From positions 179,800 to 243,799 of the forward strand of contig VXBP01008281.1 in NCBI GenBank assembly GCA_013400115.1: a DNA stretch of 64,000 nucleotides, in the 5' to 3' direction. Shown here piece by piece: positions 9,451 to 23,118 of the stretch; position 1 is the stretch's first letter; the number at the start of each line of letters is the position of its first letter. The notes below the pieces were generated by a model that did not search any database, was not told the DNA's origin, and saw only the letters and a list, made by a program, of their open reading frames with translations. Origin of the DNA: Rhinopomastus cyanomelas (lineage: Eukaryota; Chordata; Aves; Bucerotiformes; Rhinopomastidae). Both the position numbers and the translations under genes were made by a program.

Positions 9451-11585
9451 TTTTCAGTGTGCAGTAGGACTCTGCCTTTTGACCTTGCAATACATTTCCA
9501 GGATTAAACAGAGTACGTTTTGTGATTGAAAATGTGTTGAACACAGCATCCTCACAGAATGTTGTAGCTGATGTCATCACTAATGTCACATTGTCCACAG
9601 GCAACGATGGGAGTTAGGCTTCTCCTTGGCTTGGAAATATGCCACCATCAGGGACTCCTCTGCTGGGTTAGCAACATGTAAGCCCATTAGATGAAGCACA
9701 GGAGCTCTGATTCACGACAGAACCACCAGTGAGTACTGACTGCAGCTGTGCAGTTGGGCAGAAGGTGGGCAGCTGGAGCCCCAGCCTTCATCTACTCCCT
9801 GGTCCTCCTCACGCAGAGAGTGGTGCCTGCCACAGGCAGGAGTAACACCACAGGTCATGTACCAGTGATAGGGTTGTCATTGCTGGAAACGTGGCCCCTG
9901 TGTCTCACTGGAGGTAGGTGGTGGTGCATGACTCCGCATCCCTGTAGGTCCCACTGTGTCTAGCTTTCCTCAGCCTAGGTTTTACCATAGGCATCATCCT
10001 TGATTTGTATTTTTAATCCTCTTGAGTGGTTGGTGATGACTCCCACATCTAACATTATTGAGCTGTGTGTGCACCTTTTCTAAATATTTCTGTGTTTGTT
10101 TAAAAAAAAATCAAACATAGCAACATTTGCTTCAAAATAATAAGGAACCTTTTTAATAGATTGATTTTCTCTATGGAAGTTACTGAGATCATCAAAGGTG
10201 TTTTGGTGGATTGTTGTGTCAAGACTTTAAGCGCCTAAAGAGATGCGTATGTCCCACTGGACTTACAAAACTGTCTTACCTTCACTAATTGCTTTTTATC
10301 TGCTACATGAAACATGCAGATACCTCTTCCCTCTGATGTCTCAGAACAGAATCTGCCTGGTGACATCTGTCTCTCCATTCAGATGGAGTATGGCAATGCT
10401 TTAGTCAGTGGAACGATGAAAGATTTTCTTGAAAACACAGGCGAAGACTTTGCTTTTGTGACAGCCCTGGCACTAGCAAGCTGGAGCTTTAAGCAAAACA
10501 CTTCATGCAGCAAATGGCCACTGAGGCCTCAAGCTCATGTTAATTATGTCATAGCTGCTTCCCCACCAGTAAATTGGGGTGCTGATTTCTGGCAAAACAA
10601 TTGAGGGTTTTGTTTAACTGCCTACATCAGCATCGCGCTAGCTGCATCTGGTCTGGGTCCTCATTCAGAAGCCGTTGGGAACATAAGGCACCAGAACAGG
10701 TGGTACAATGGCTTCATGACCCAAAAGCAAAACTGCTGCTGACAGTAGAAATATTAGTGCCATTTACTTTGTATCTTAGGAAGTACATTTCTGACCAGAT
10801 TTCTTTCTGAAATACGGCGGCACTGATCCATGTCCTGGAAATACACTCTCTTTCTTTTTACCACTCCCCCTTTTTCGCTAAATATCTAAGCTGGACCAGT
10901 CTGAGCGTTTTACATGAGGGCAGTGACATTTCCCAGCAGGGTTTGCTTTGTCTGGTTTACTGTTATCTGTGTGCAGCACAGACTCCAAAACACATTTGTG
11001 TTGGATGGGAAGGTGCCATCAGCAAGGCTAACAGCAAATAAATCTGCTCTTTAGCAAAGTTTTGTCATCTTCTGTGCTAGTGCAAATGTTAACATCTGAG
11101 GTCTAAGAATGGTTGGTATGACTCTTCCAAAAAAACCCCAAACAAACAAAAACTCCTTAATGAATTTGTAACTTATTACTGAGGGGTTTTTTCAGTTGGT
11201 TATTTTGTGCCATCTCTTCCTTTAGATGGTGAAATCCGAAAATAATCCCTAATGTGCAGAAAGGGAAATTCCTGTAAGACAGCAGAGCTGGGGAACACAC
11301 TTGGGTGGCTCAAGAACAGCAGAAGGCTGTTGTGGTGGCTCTTCCCATCACTGCACTAGTGCCAGAGCAGCTATGAGTCTTTGCAGCTGCAGTCACAAAA
11401 AGCAGTTGGGAGCTGTCTGGAGCAGATAACGGATTCTTTTCCATGTGTCTTCAGTAGATCGGTGCTGAAATACCTGGGATCTCCCTGAGGTCTGGACTGT
11501 GTGTGGGATGGGAAAGCTTGGGCGTTCCTGAGGTGGCTGTCAGACGTTATGTAGCTGCACTTACATTGGTTAGTAATCTGAATAT
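9451..11585. other. Intergenic, nothing recognised
   Basis: No exon with family similarity, RNA gene or clear repeat is seen between the CR1 pieces. Open frames up to about 96 codons (for example 10314-10604) show no conserved motif. Confidence 0.5.
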
Positions 11586-11589
11586 GTTT

Positions 11590-12695
11590 GCTTAAAATCA
11601 TACAGTTGTTATGACTGGAAAGGATCATCAAGTCCAGCCCTCATCCCAACATCTCCCTAGACCATGGCCTCAAGTGTTCTATCTACTAGTTTTTTAAACG
11701 CCTGCGGGGTGATGACTCTGCCACCTCTCTGGGCAGCATGTTCCAGTGCCCAACAATGCTCTCTGTAAAGAACTTCTTCCTAATATCCAATCTAAACCTC
11801 CCCTGACGCAACTTGGGAGTATTTCCCCTCTATCTATCATAAATAATTTGGGAGAAGAGACCGGCACCAGCCTTGCTGCAATCTCCTTTTAGGTAGTCAT
11901 AGAGAACAATAAGGTCTTCTCTCTGCCTCCTCTTCTCTAGACTCAGTAACCCCTAGGCCACTCTTCATAGGGCCTGTTTGCCAGACCTCTCAGCAGCCTT
12001 GTTACCCTTCTCTGGCCTCCCTCCAGCACCTCAATGTCCTTCTTACACTGTGATGCCCAAAACTGGACACAATACTCAAGGTGCACAAATCTCAAGTGAC
12101 AGTACTCAAGTGCAAAGTACAGGGGCACCATCACCTCCCTACTCCTGCTGGTTACACAGTTCCTGATCCAGGCCAGGATGTCACTGGCCTTCTTGGCCAC
12201 CTGGGTGTACTGCTGGTTCCTGTTCAGCTGTCAGTTGAGTCAGCCCCCCCAGGTCCTTTTCTGCCTGGCAGCTCTCCAGCACACTCTTTCGCAAGTCTGT
12301 AGCGCTGCTGGGGGTTCTTGTGACTAAAGTGCATGACCTGGCACTTGGCTTTGTTAAACCTCATCCATTGACCTTAGCCTATCGCTCTAGCCTGTCCAAA
12401 TCCCTCTGCAATGCCTCCCTACCTTCCAGCAGATCAACGCTCTAATGTTCTGTGAAACACTCCTGCTTGATTTTGTGTCATCTGCAGATTTACTGAGGAT
12501 ACATTCAATCCCCTCATCCCAGTCATGAATAAAGATGTTTAACAAGACTGGTCCTAAAACTGAGCTCTGAGGGTGACCAATTGTGACCGGTCATCAGCTG
12601 GATTTAACCCCATTCACCACAACTCTCTGGGCTTGGCCATCCAGCCAGTTTTTAACCCAGCGAAGAGTCCACCCGTCTAAGCCATGAGACACTTG
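11590..12695 (-). mobile_element. Long CR1 LINE fragment (about 1.1 kb)
   Basis: The longest CR1 in the window, reverse-oriented. Plus-strand landmarks are 'ggaaaggatcatcaagtcca', 'cattcaatcccctcatccca', 'gtcatgaataaagatgttta', 'aaaactgagctctgagg' and 'ccagccagtttttaacccag'. These belong to the 3' part of CR1 upstream of the usual 300-base tail. The reading frame is degraded. Confidence 0.9.
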
Positions 12696-14825
12696 TTTTC
12701 ACTCTCCCCCTCTTATTTCTGCATGCCATTGCCCTGCCTCAGCCCTTGGGAACACGGAGGGACTGCTGGCCGTGTGTGAGACTCCTCAGCTGTGCTGACA
12801 GTCTGTTATGTGTTGCGCTGCAGTTCTTTCTTGGTGTAACTCTGCTGAAAAGGACAGAAATTTCTCACCGCTTCATGGTTTATACAGTTGTCATCTAATT
12901 CAGTGACTCAATGTAACTGGTTTATATCGTCCCAAACTGCCTTTTAGTATTGCTATTAGGACATCCTGGTCATTCAATACATGACAACTTGTTTAAGAGA
13001 AGAACTCTCAGACAGTAATTAGTCTCTTTTAGGTTTGTGATCATGGTCACATTCCAACAGTAACAGTGACTGGCCAGAATCCTCGGCCAGTCCCACAGAA
13101 AAACAATCTTTGTGATTACAGTCCACATTCCCTTCGTGGCAGTTACGGCTGAGCCCTGTGTTGTTGCACAGTCGGCATTCATACATGCAGAACATCGTGT
13201 GCCGTGTGGAATTACAGTGCAACGCCCTCGGTATCGCTGTAAGAAAATAAATGTTCTCACCACAGGCTTTTGATACACCCTCCCTGTTCTGTGCTTTTCT
13301 AGCATGAGCTAGTTGAGGGAAATCTTCAGAGATACTTTTAAGAGAGGCTCGATATTTTACAACTGCTTATTTCAGCCAGGTATGGAATGTCACACAGCGA
13401 TGAATTCAGCTGCCTTCCGGAGAAGGAGAGTCTCGATTCTTTGATGCTGGTTCCAGATGCTTGCTTGTCAGCAGTACCCAGAGGGTTTTGTCTGTTCCAC
13501 TGGGGGGGTGGAGGTATTTTCCTCTTTTTTAAGTTAGTCTCAAAAGGATCTTGTGCCTTCAGCCTTATGCCAGTGTTTACTCTGGTTTACAGTGCAGTTG
13601 AAGCATCCGCAGTCTCTTGTGTCTCTTCAGTTCGTTATGTCCATGCTGGTATTGTATGAATTTTAGTTTAAATCCTGCCACGGCCAAAGAATTGAACCCA
13701 CTCCTATGAAAATAGCTTTTCTATTTTCCACGTGCAGCTCCCTTGTGAACCCATATCCAAAGCTTAAGGCATAAACTTGGTTGACCTCGCAGCTCTCTGC
13801 GTACCAGCCATCCTGGATTTGTTTGCTGCTCTAAAAGGGAAGCAAGATCTATTCTTTGCTTTCAGTGACCATTGCATTCCCAAGCCCTCTGGGAGTGATC
13901 GTTCCTTTCATTGTTCCAGCAGAATAATTTCACTTCTTGTGTCTGAAAGGCCTCTGTATACTCTGTTGTTTTCACTTCAGTATGTCACTGAAATGGAGAA
14001 TGTTTCCTAGCAGTGTAGATACACCCTAACAAGTTTGTGTGTAAGGTTGAATTTTGCAGCTGTCTACTGCAGATCTCTGGGGAAATCACGTATTTTTCTC
14101 ATTCTGGAAGAAATCTGAAGTGATTTCTTCCCAAGTTTTCTCTTGCACACACCCCCTCCCCAGCACTGATTAGCTGGGAATCAAATTCCGTAGTTTTGCA
14201 TCCTGATACGTTTTGTCTTTTTCACATTTAAATCTAAATTTAAAGTAACCCTCTCAATGGTGTTTGTTCTAGAGTCAGTGGATTAAACACCACCGAAGAA
14301 TTAGAGCAGAGCAGAAGCTTTGCTTCAAGCAGAAGCTTGAAAACCCCCTCTGTATGCCAAATCACACTCTTCTAATATTCTGAAATCCCCATGTTTACTT
14401 GGAAGTAGTGAAATATATCCTGCAGCAAGGGATTAGACTCCTGAGGTTTGGATCAGCTGATTGGGGATTGTTGAAACACAAAAGAAAAAGCCTTTTCTGA
14501 ATAAACGTGTCCCACATGAATTGACTGAGTGGCTTCTGCTGGCTTTGTGTGGACGGGTGAGATGCTCCCCAGTGCCTCTGCGTGCTGTGCTGGTTTGAGG
14601 CTGGCTGTGCCTTCTGAGGTTTCAAACTGGAGGTGAAATCTGGCTGTATTGTTTTCCAGTGAAATCAGTTCCCCAGTGTGTTTTAGCGTGTCATCCAGAA
14701 GGAGATGAGCTGAAAAGGCAGTCAGGGGGCTGGTTCTCTGTTTTGAGCAGATAGATTTGAAAAGGTAGATGTATTATCTGGAGATTAGTTTGAGAAGAGC
14801 CTGTGACTCTGTATAGGACAAGAAT
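12696..14825. other. Intergenic, nothing recognised
   Basis: I see no supported exon or repeat. A frame at 12970-13305 (-) is Cys-rich but matches no family I recognise and has no flanking conservation signal. Confidence 0.5.
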
Positions 14826-14829
14826 GTTA

Positions 14830-15052
14830 ACCTCTGGAGTCCTACATCCAGTTCTGGAATCCCCAGTATGAGAAGGACCTGAAACTGCTGGAGCAAGTCC
14901 GGAGGAGGCCATGAGGACGAGAGGCCTGGAGCCCCTGTGTTGTGGGGCAGGCTGCCAAAGTTTGGGTTGTTCAGTCTGGAGAAGAAAAGGCTGAAGGAGG
15001 AACTTACAGTCTCTGAGGTTCATTCCAACCTTAACTATTCTGTGGTTGTATG
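14830..15052 (+). mobile_element. CR1 LINE fragment
   Basis: Sense orientation: 'catccagttctggaatcccc', 'gagcaagtccggaggaggcc', 'ttcagtctggagaagaaaag' and the end 'ttcattccaaccttaactattctgtg'. The middle of the element appears deleted between the rgdl region and the 3' tail. Confidence 0.82.
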
Positions 15053-16320
15053 AAAAGGGAAGATCAGTAATCACAGAGGTGAACAGTGCTGCTCTCTTGC
15101 CTTCTGAGAACAGCTCACTGAAATAACAGATTGCTGTGCTCACCTCATATTGCCAAAAGATGGAAATTGCTGGATTTCTGTGACACTTGCTGATCTGAAG
15201 GCAGCTCAGCGTAGCGTACGTGACCCAATTTTGGTGTCTTGAAATGTTCTCATCTGCTCCAGTTTCCTCCTCTAGCAGTTTTAAAGTTGTGGTTGATAGG
15301 TTCTTCTGCGTGTAGACAAAATGAAAAATCATGTCTGTAAATAGATTGTCAGGGAGCTGGATTGTGCAGCATTTATCCCACACAGCGCGTGGGGCTGGCC
15401 GCACTTTGGAAGAGCAACATTGAATACAGAAAAGTTCTGAAAGCAGGAGATAAAAATAACTCTTTTATTTCATCCTTTTGCATGCCTATCACTTCTTATT
15501 CCCTGTGTCCATCCTGTGGAGGTTTGGGCTGTGTTTCCAGGCAGATGTGAGCTGATGATGGCAGTCACGCCATGAGCTGTGGAGAGGTCAGCAGGGAGCT
15601 GCTCAGGAAGAGTCAGAAGCAGCCCTCTAAACGTGTGACAGGCAGTGTGTCTCTCCAGCAGCACACACTGTGGAGGCAGTTCACTTGCAGGCCCACACAT
15701 GGGGTGAGCAGGTGATCTGCAGTGGGATCATGCTGGTCCAGTTCAGCTACTGAATCCCTGCTAGTGAGAGGAAGTGAGGCGGATGGCCATCCATGTGCTG
15801 GTGGCTCCTAAAATCTGAAGTAAGCATGATCTAGAAACTGAAACATGTGGAGAATGTCTGGGTGACAGAATAAAGGGGCTATTTCAAAAGCTCATTTTAC
15901 TGTAGTGGTCTGTAGACAATGAAGAACTTAGGAAATCCTATCAGCCAGCTTCAGAACTTGAGGTAATGCCCCTACTCTGTTTCAGACAGAGGAATCTGCT
16001 GCCCATGGCAGTCCTGCTGCTGTGTTCTGTGTGATGTTACCTAACGCCGGGGGTTTATTTGTGTGTTCTGCAGCCCATATTAGGCAAAATTAAGGACTTT
16101 TCCCATTTTCTTCCAGATGGTTTTGTATCATTAGATCAAAAATCAGGATTAGATGCATATGATGGAGTTTCTGAATCATTCCCATTATTGCTATTTTCAG
16201 GAGGCACAATTCAATCTGATGATTTGAACATTAACCCTATTTCCTGAACTTCAGATTTTTGTTCTTCATCTCCTGGATCTTAGAAGAGAAATCATTTGTG
16301 AAATTCATTGAATCTACCCT
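15053..16320. other. Intergenic, nothing recognised
   Basis: No gene, RNA or repeat is recognised here. Confidence 0.5.
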
Positions 16321-16324
16321 AAAA

Positions 16325-16560
16325 GAGGAGAGATTTATATGAGATCTGAGGAAGAAGTTGCTTCCTGTGAGGGTGCTAAGGCACTGGAACAGGCTGCCCA
16401 GGGAGCTTGTGGCTGCTCAATCCCTGGAATTGTTCAAGGCCAAGTTGGATGGGGCTCTGGGCAACCTGATCTAGTGAGAGGTGTCCCTGCCCATGGCAGG
16501 GGTTTGGAACTGGGTAGTCCTTGAGTTCCCTTTCAACTTGAACCCTTCTGTGATTCCATG
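16325..16560 (+). mobile_element. CR1 LINE 3' fragment
   Basis: Sense orientation: 'aggcactggaacaggctgcc', 'gttcaaggccaagttggatg', 'ggtgtccctgcccatggcag' and the end CTTCTGTGATTCC. Confidence 0.9.
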
Positions 16561-19500
16561 GTGTAGTGTTCATTTCTTCCATTTGGTTTATTTATGCAGT
16601 TGAAGCTGTGAATGCTGCTGGTTTCCTCCTCTCTGTTTGACCGCCTTACCTTGTGGCGGCACCCACGACTTCCAGAAACCTTCAAATAATCTCACAGGCT
16701 ACGTGGTGTTAAACAAATGTTCCTTCAGGACGGGGGGTAAGCAATCCTGTGGCCTGAACCAACTCCACTTGGTTTACAGTTCTCCGAGAGGCTTCCACAA
16801 GAGGGTGCACCCGGTCAACGAAAGTCCTCGCAACCCAACCAGCCACCCCCCATTGTGCGCTTATTTTCTATCGCTTGAGTCATGAACTCGCACATCTAAA
16901 CCAACTCCAGAGCTGGGTGGGTGCCTTAATCAGTTTGGTAGCCCAGACGGTCTCTGGTCTGTAACAGGTGAGTGGATGTTTTGCAGCTCAGCAAGGCAGG
17001 AAGGTTCATTTTGAATCAGAACACCGTTTCCAGCAGTTCCCTTCACACCAACAGAAGGTTCTCTTCAGACTTCGGCCACCAAATGCTACTTAGATGTTTT
17101 GGGTGCTTGTTTGGTGTCCTGAAACGCGTTACTATTCCTAATTTACGCTTTGTGCCCTGCAAATGCTCACAATATTCATTTGAAGCCTAATTGGGAATTT
17201 TTTAAAAAGCATCAGAAGTGCTCTTAATCATCTTAATCATCTTAAGGGATTTTTTAAGGAAAAGGCCATGTGTTTGACTCACACCTTTGCTGCCCCAATA
17301 CCAGAATCACTTGCAGAGATAAGATGATCTGGTAGCTGGCAAAGTAACTAGAAGTGTGCTGGTACGAATTTGTGTAAATAGGATTTTATTTTTCTGACAA
17401 ATGCTGGTTTTGCCAGACTTTCAGATTTTATTAACAGAAACACAACGGTGTGCTCTTAAGACTTTGAACTACTAGTACAACATATTAAAGAAGATGGATT
17501 TGAGACCAAGAAAATGACTGTAGACGAGCTCTACATTATCTTGTGTAAACAGATGAGAGTTTGTTTTGGGGTTTTTTAGCTTGTTTGTGGATAGTACCAG
17601 GAGAGTAATCTGTGTTTATGTTTTTCTTAAAAACTCTGTGCACAGTTTTAGGTCATTGCTGGCCTCCAAAGAGCCAAATCCATTCATCAGTCGGGCAGTA
17701 CTGGCTGAATATCCCAGATTCCTGTATATCCAAGAGCACAGGGCACAAGGAGGGACAGCAACTACTCTTTTTCCCTTAGTGATCATTCTGTAGTGAATAT
17801 TGTGGCATTTTTTGATTCCATTCTCCATTCTAACCGTGTGTGAAACCAGCCCTTTCTAAAACCAGATACACAGATGCTCCCCTCTGTGCCCCCTACCAAA
17901 GCTGGGTCCCAGCTTCTTTCCCAGGCTCTGGCCCAAAGCATTTATCACTCCCCAGAGATCCTCCTGCCTTGAAGTTTGTCTGCCAGCCTAGCCAATGTTC
18001 GGAGCATTTCCAGGTAACGAGGGCTTTCATTCAGAGGAAATGCAGGCCTGGACACTTCTGCCCTCTTCATCTTCAGGAGCAACCACAGCAGGACGAAACC
18101 CAGTAGGTGTCACTCCGGCAAAGTGGTGCAGGTGTCAGGAAACCTTTGCCACCCTCTTGCTTCCTTTTCATTAGTGAAAACTGACTTGTGGTATTTCATC
18201 TCATACAAACCCAGCAAGTGCTTCTTCTGCTTCTAAAAAACACACCATCATTACAGTCACCAGTCTTAGTATTGAGAGGGAGGATGGAAATAGGCAAAGA
18301 AAATTGAAAAATAAATCTTGAATTCTGCAACTTACAGTGTTGATAACAGAGGGAACTGAGCAGAACTGCTTCTTCCCCTTCTGCTAATAATAAGTGTCTG
18401 CATCAGTGACATTCCTTTTTCCCCAATACCCACCTAACCTGGCTTGCTGGTTACCTTCCAACCAGTATAGCTTCCCGACAGCAGGAGTTTTTCATGGGAC
18501 TTCTCATGTGGAAGGAGGAGGGTTGTGGATGGATTGCAGTGGGGCTGTGATAATAGTCCTGTAAATGAAATTAATTATCATACTATCAGTGAAGTCTTGC
18601 TGTGCTGATGGCTTTGTGTGCCCAGCAGAGGTGGGAATAGGCAGTTTGCAGGGCAAAGGCAAGTGGAGAAGGTTAAACCTCGATTGTATTTATTGGGTTA
18701 TACTGGAGCCGCCTTCGTGTTGCCTGGCTTGAAAATGGTGGTATATCCCACTCTGAAATGTCTGTGGAGGGGAGAAGCTGTGGAAGGCAGTGAATCTAAC
18801 AGCTTTCTGTCCCCCTAGATGATCTGCCAGGAGCTTGTGGCAGTGACTGTCCCTCTTGATGAGAGAGGAGTCTGTGTGAGAGAGACTGGGACGGGAGAGG
18901 AATTGGGACAGTTAAACCTTCCTGTCGTGGGATGTGTTGTGAGAAGTGAAGAATGTTCTTCATGCAGGAGGTGAAGTGGAAGAGGAGGTCACGTTTCTGT
19001 CACTAGAAAAAAATGTGTTGGAGCCTTAGAGCTTTTGGATTGGTCTGAACGTTTCGGTCCAGGAGGTCTCCTTGGTTCCTCACCGAGTGCAGCAGGTGCA
19101 GTGGTTGTTGCACCATTGGCAAGGCAGAATTCCTGAAAGAAATAATTAAAGCTTGCTTTCTTCTGCTTGGGATCTAAACTTGTATTTAAAAAATGAGATC
19201 ATGCTTTCGTGGTGGCCATGGGTTCCCTTTATATTCCTGTGGGGCTGTACCCTGGGCCCTGATGGACCTCCTTTAATCATACATGTGTTTGGACAAAGAT
19301 GGTTATCCCAGGCCTTGGTTACATCCCTGTGATCCCAGTGCTGTGGGAGCTGCACGTCCCTCTGTGAGCAGTTCAGCCATATGTGCTGCTTATTTATATC
19401 TCACACGTGAAAGAAGCTGCTCCAAGCACATCACTGCTGCTGTGCTAATAGAAGATAAATGCAAGTGTGTGAGTACTGGCTGAGGATGTGACACATGGCC

Positions 19501-20400
19501 AGTCACTAAGCCTGGGAAAGCTGCTGGTCTGCCGCCTCCAGACGCAGGGGAAGGCTGGGCCTGTCTGATGTTGCACACACTGAAGAGTTCAATTAATTTA
19601 CAGACGGTAATTAGTTCCTAGCTCCTGTAGATAGAGATGTCTGCTGCACTCGGCCTCCACTGTGCTGTTTGAGAAGGCAGCTCTGGACTCCATGAAGCTC
19701 CGTTTATGTGCCCTGTCTGTTCTCCCCACACTACAAAGCACTTTCAGAACACACTGTGCCAGCTGAAAATGACCATTTCTTTCCAGATGTCTTTGTAATC
19801 CCATAAAACCCCCAGGCATAGGGAGTGAGAGACTGGCCTTATTTAAAAAGATAATAAGACAAGCAATAACACAAATAATAAGCATCCAGCCACACGAACA
19901 GAGGTAGTTGCCCCCTTGTAAAGAACTTTATCTGTCCAAACCAGCAGTGTCGAGCTGGTGTGATTTGATGGACATGTCCTGCTGAAATGTCCTGCAGCGC
20001 CACAAGTGTGGGATTCACTGGGACAGCGTCCCAGGCTGTCACGGCAGCAGCTGCTCTCAACCCCCAAGCTCTCTCACACACACAGGGCCAGATGCCAGCG
20101 AGCTGATGGCTGTTGGACAAAAGGCAGTGAGCTCTGCCCATAGCGAGTCGCATGGATGGAACATGCCAGGTCATTCTTTAGCGGCTGCCCTTCATGCTCC
20201 ATGTTCACTACCCAGTGCTGTCCTGAATCCTGGCAGCAAGTGGGGTGGGGGGGGCTGGGCTCACGTTGTGCAGCTGCAGCAGGTGAGTCACGGTGAGTCT
20301 GCTCCACCATGGGCTCCTGCTTTGCCTCTTAGTCACCAGTAATGGTGGGGAGGTGGCCCTGGGAAGTCAGGGAGCTGAGCGCTGCCGTGACCAAGGGCTG
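16561..20400. other. Intergenic sequence upstream of TIPARP
   Basis: About 3.8 kb with no supported exon. The sequence becomes GC-richer from about 19.9 kb towards the presumed TIPARP promoter. Confidence 0.5.
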
Positions 20401-20439
20401 CTCATGGTGTTGCTCTGCGTGACTTGGGCACGGTAAGAG

Positions 20440-21054
20440 CAGCTGGCGGGCTGGACCGGGAGTTCTGGGGAGCTCCTGGCGTGCCAGCACACACACACAC
20501 CCCTGCTATGGCCATGGCCTCTTCTCGCGTGTGGAAATCTGGGGGGAAACCAACTCCTAAACCCGCGTAGAGGAACTTCCTATCCTGCTCCTGTTGGGAA
20601 CCACCCAGGCAAGAGGCGTGTGAGTTTCTCTGGTGGCACTGGTGAGCTGTGGATTGGACACGATGGGTTGGGATACCCCACAGGACACGGGTGGCTGTCA
20701 CGGGTGTAGGGAGAGGCTGGAGGGAAGATCCCCCCGCAGCTCCTCCCCGCACACGCAGCTCCTCCCTCCGCTCTCGTTTGTCGGCCGGGCTCTGCGGGCA
20801 AGGGGTACTTAAATCTTTGCAGGGAAGATGTGAGGAGCAGAGGGAGCTGGGGGAGGGCAGGGCACTTCTTGGAGTCACCCCGGAAGGCAGCTCAAGGAGG
20901 TGCAGCCGCAGGTTTTTGCAGCTTTTCGGGGTGGGAGTAGTGGCGTGCGAGCTGCGGTTTATCCCCTTGCCCTCCCCCGAGGACTGATCCTGGTTGGAAG
21001 GAGCCTTCAGCTGGGGCAAAACGCCGGGATCTCACTCGAGTGGAGCATAAACCG
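20440..21054 (+). promoter_or_regulatory. TIPARP: Putative TIPARP promoter and non-coding exon 1
   Basis: This is a GC-rich segment 2 kb upstream of the coding exon. It contains three TNGCGTG cores (20477-20483, 20525-20531, 20941-20947), the binding core of the AHR-ARNT dimer, and TIPARP is a known AHR target. A TTAAAT lies at 20810-20815. A good donor, CCG|GTAGGT, at 21054/21055 could end a non-coding first exon that splices to the acceptor at 23118. Exon start and promoter limits are inferred; no transcript evidence is available. Confidence 0.45.
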
Positions 21055-23118
21055 GTAGGTCCCAGCCTGCCCCAACGTTCTGCAGCCCCGCACAAGGTCG
21101 GTTCCACCCAGGTGCACTTGCTTCTGGTGCTCTTAGGTTTGTCTTTGCTTTCCTTTTCTATTTTTAATTCCTTTCCAGACTGTAAGGACTTGCTCTCTTC
21201 AGCAGAGCGTGGGAGCTGTGTGGTTTGCGTGAGCCAGTGAGGGCTTGGGGACTGTAATCTCCCACCTCTTGTTGAAAGAGATTGTGCCAACAGAGCCTTG
21301 GCCATTATTGGTGGGGTTAATGGGGTTTCCACGTCCTAGTGACTGCTTTCCTATGGTAAAATGCTGAGGTAGAAACACTAACAGATTCAGAGTTTCTTCA
21401 TTCCCACCGCTTCCTATTTTTAGAGCTGTCAGGGGATTCAGCTCTGTACTGTAAGGCTTTAAAAATAGCAAAACTTAAGTGATGAGAAAGAGAGCAAGGA
21501 CAGTATTGAGACAAAATTAGCGATACGGCTGAGAAAGAGCCCAGGTCCCAGCAGGACCTCTTGGACCCTGGGAGATCAGGTCCTGAGCCTTGAAACCCTC
21601 AGGAGATTAGGCGCTCTTGCCTGTCATGGGGGCTGTTAAACCTGGGCGTAATGAAGTGAAGCATCTGATTCCTGGCAGAGTTGAGGATTTTTAAACCTTA
21701 GAAGTTCCGTGAAGGTTTAAGGTGCCCTCGGTGGGTTAGAGAACTGCATGGTGTGTATCTGTAAGATGCCAGTAAGTTTGGAGTCTGTTTTAACTGGGAA
21801 ATAAATCTATCAGTTGCTTTAAATTGAATCTAAAAATGGAAAACCAGGAAGGTGCAACTTCCCCCCTCCCCCCCTTTTCCTGGCAATCCTTACGTGCTGT
21901 TTCCCAGGGTAATGCAAAAGCCTTAAAAATTAATGTTCCAAAATAAGGAAGAGTCAGTGAGAAATTTTCCAGATCAAATGGGCAGTGGTCAGAGATCTCT
22001 GCCAGTTTTGATCTGGTCTCTGGGGTTTTGTTTTGAAGCGAGCAATTAGTTTGCTTGGAATGCATTTATCCAGGAAGTAGTGCTTACCGTGCTCTGCTTT
22101 GAGGCTACGTGCAATGAGATCGGCGAGGCTTTAATTAAATGCAATCAAATATTACAAGATCCCTGATTAAAAGGCGTGGAGCTTGCTGGCTGCTGACATG
22201 CCAGCCCTGCTATTTATTCCTGCTTTAGAAAGAAAATACTTTCTCCTCTTGGAAGTACTTTTGGTGGGATTTTCCCCCCACTCTGTTCCTGAGTAATGAG
22301 CGGCCTTTTGTTTCCTTCCCAGCCCGGTGTTAATTCCTGTTGACTGGAGAGGGAGGCAGATGAGGCTGGTGTGTGACAGCAGAGTGACGGAGTGCAGCCT
22401 ATGCATGTGAGTCAGAGGGTGAGGGAGCCTGTGGACTTGTGAGAAGGGATCCGTGTTAGTGGGAGTGTCCGTGCCCCGACCACACTGCCCCGGGGCGCAG
22501 CAGCAGGAACATGGTGTAAGCGCTTGAATTTCTGTGTCTGGAAAGCAAAGGATTAAATCCCCAGGTCAGCATGAAGTTTGCCTCTGGTTGAAATAGAAGC
22601 CAGCGGTTTCCTGTGTGAGATTGGACGAGGGGAGTTCCTACATGAGGGAAAAGGGGATGTCTCTGTCCCTTTATCTGGTGGGAGAAGAAGCTGTGTGAGC
22701 ATGGTGGGAACGTTCAGGGCTGGTTGCCTGCTAACCCTTCTGGTTTGTGTGGGAGGGAGGCATAAAAATGAATCCATTCAACTTGTGTGGAATATAATAA
22801 AGTGCTGTTTATTAAACATGATCACAGGGAGGAGGGCAGCAGATCACCTCCCTTTCCTGCCCTACTCTCTCGGGAGCATGTATGCGTGCATGACTGTCTC
22901 TGAGATTTTGTGTGCAAGAAGACTGTGAGTGTGTGTTTGGGATTCATTAGCCTGAGTTTAGCTGGTTTCATGCTTTACGTGCCTAGGGGCTACCCACAGT
23001 CACAGAAAAGGGAGGAGTTTGCTGTTGCTGGCTCCAAATCCTCTCTAGGGGTGATCTTGTTCGTGTCAACCATGAGCAATTAGAGAGATTAACTGTCTTG
23101 TTTTCCTTTCTGCCCTAG
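21055..23118 (+). other. TIPARP: Presumed TIPARP intron 1
   Basis: From the proposed donor to the acceptor TTCTGCCCTAG at 23108-23118. No coding exon or repeat is recognised. Confidence 0.4.

Noticed and set aside
20402..21019. 205-codon open frame on the minus strand
   Set aside because: It is Pro/Ser-rich and without a family, lies in GC-rich DNA where long frames arise by chance, and overlaps the likely TIPARP promoter.
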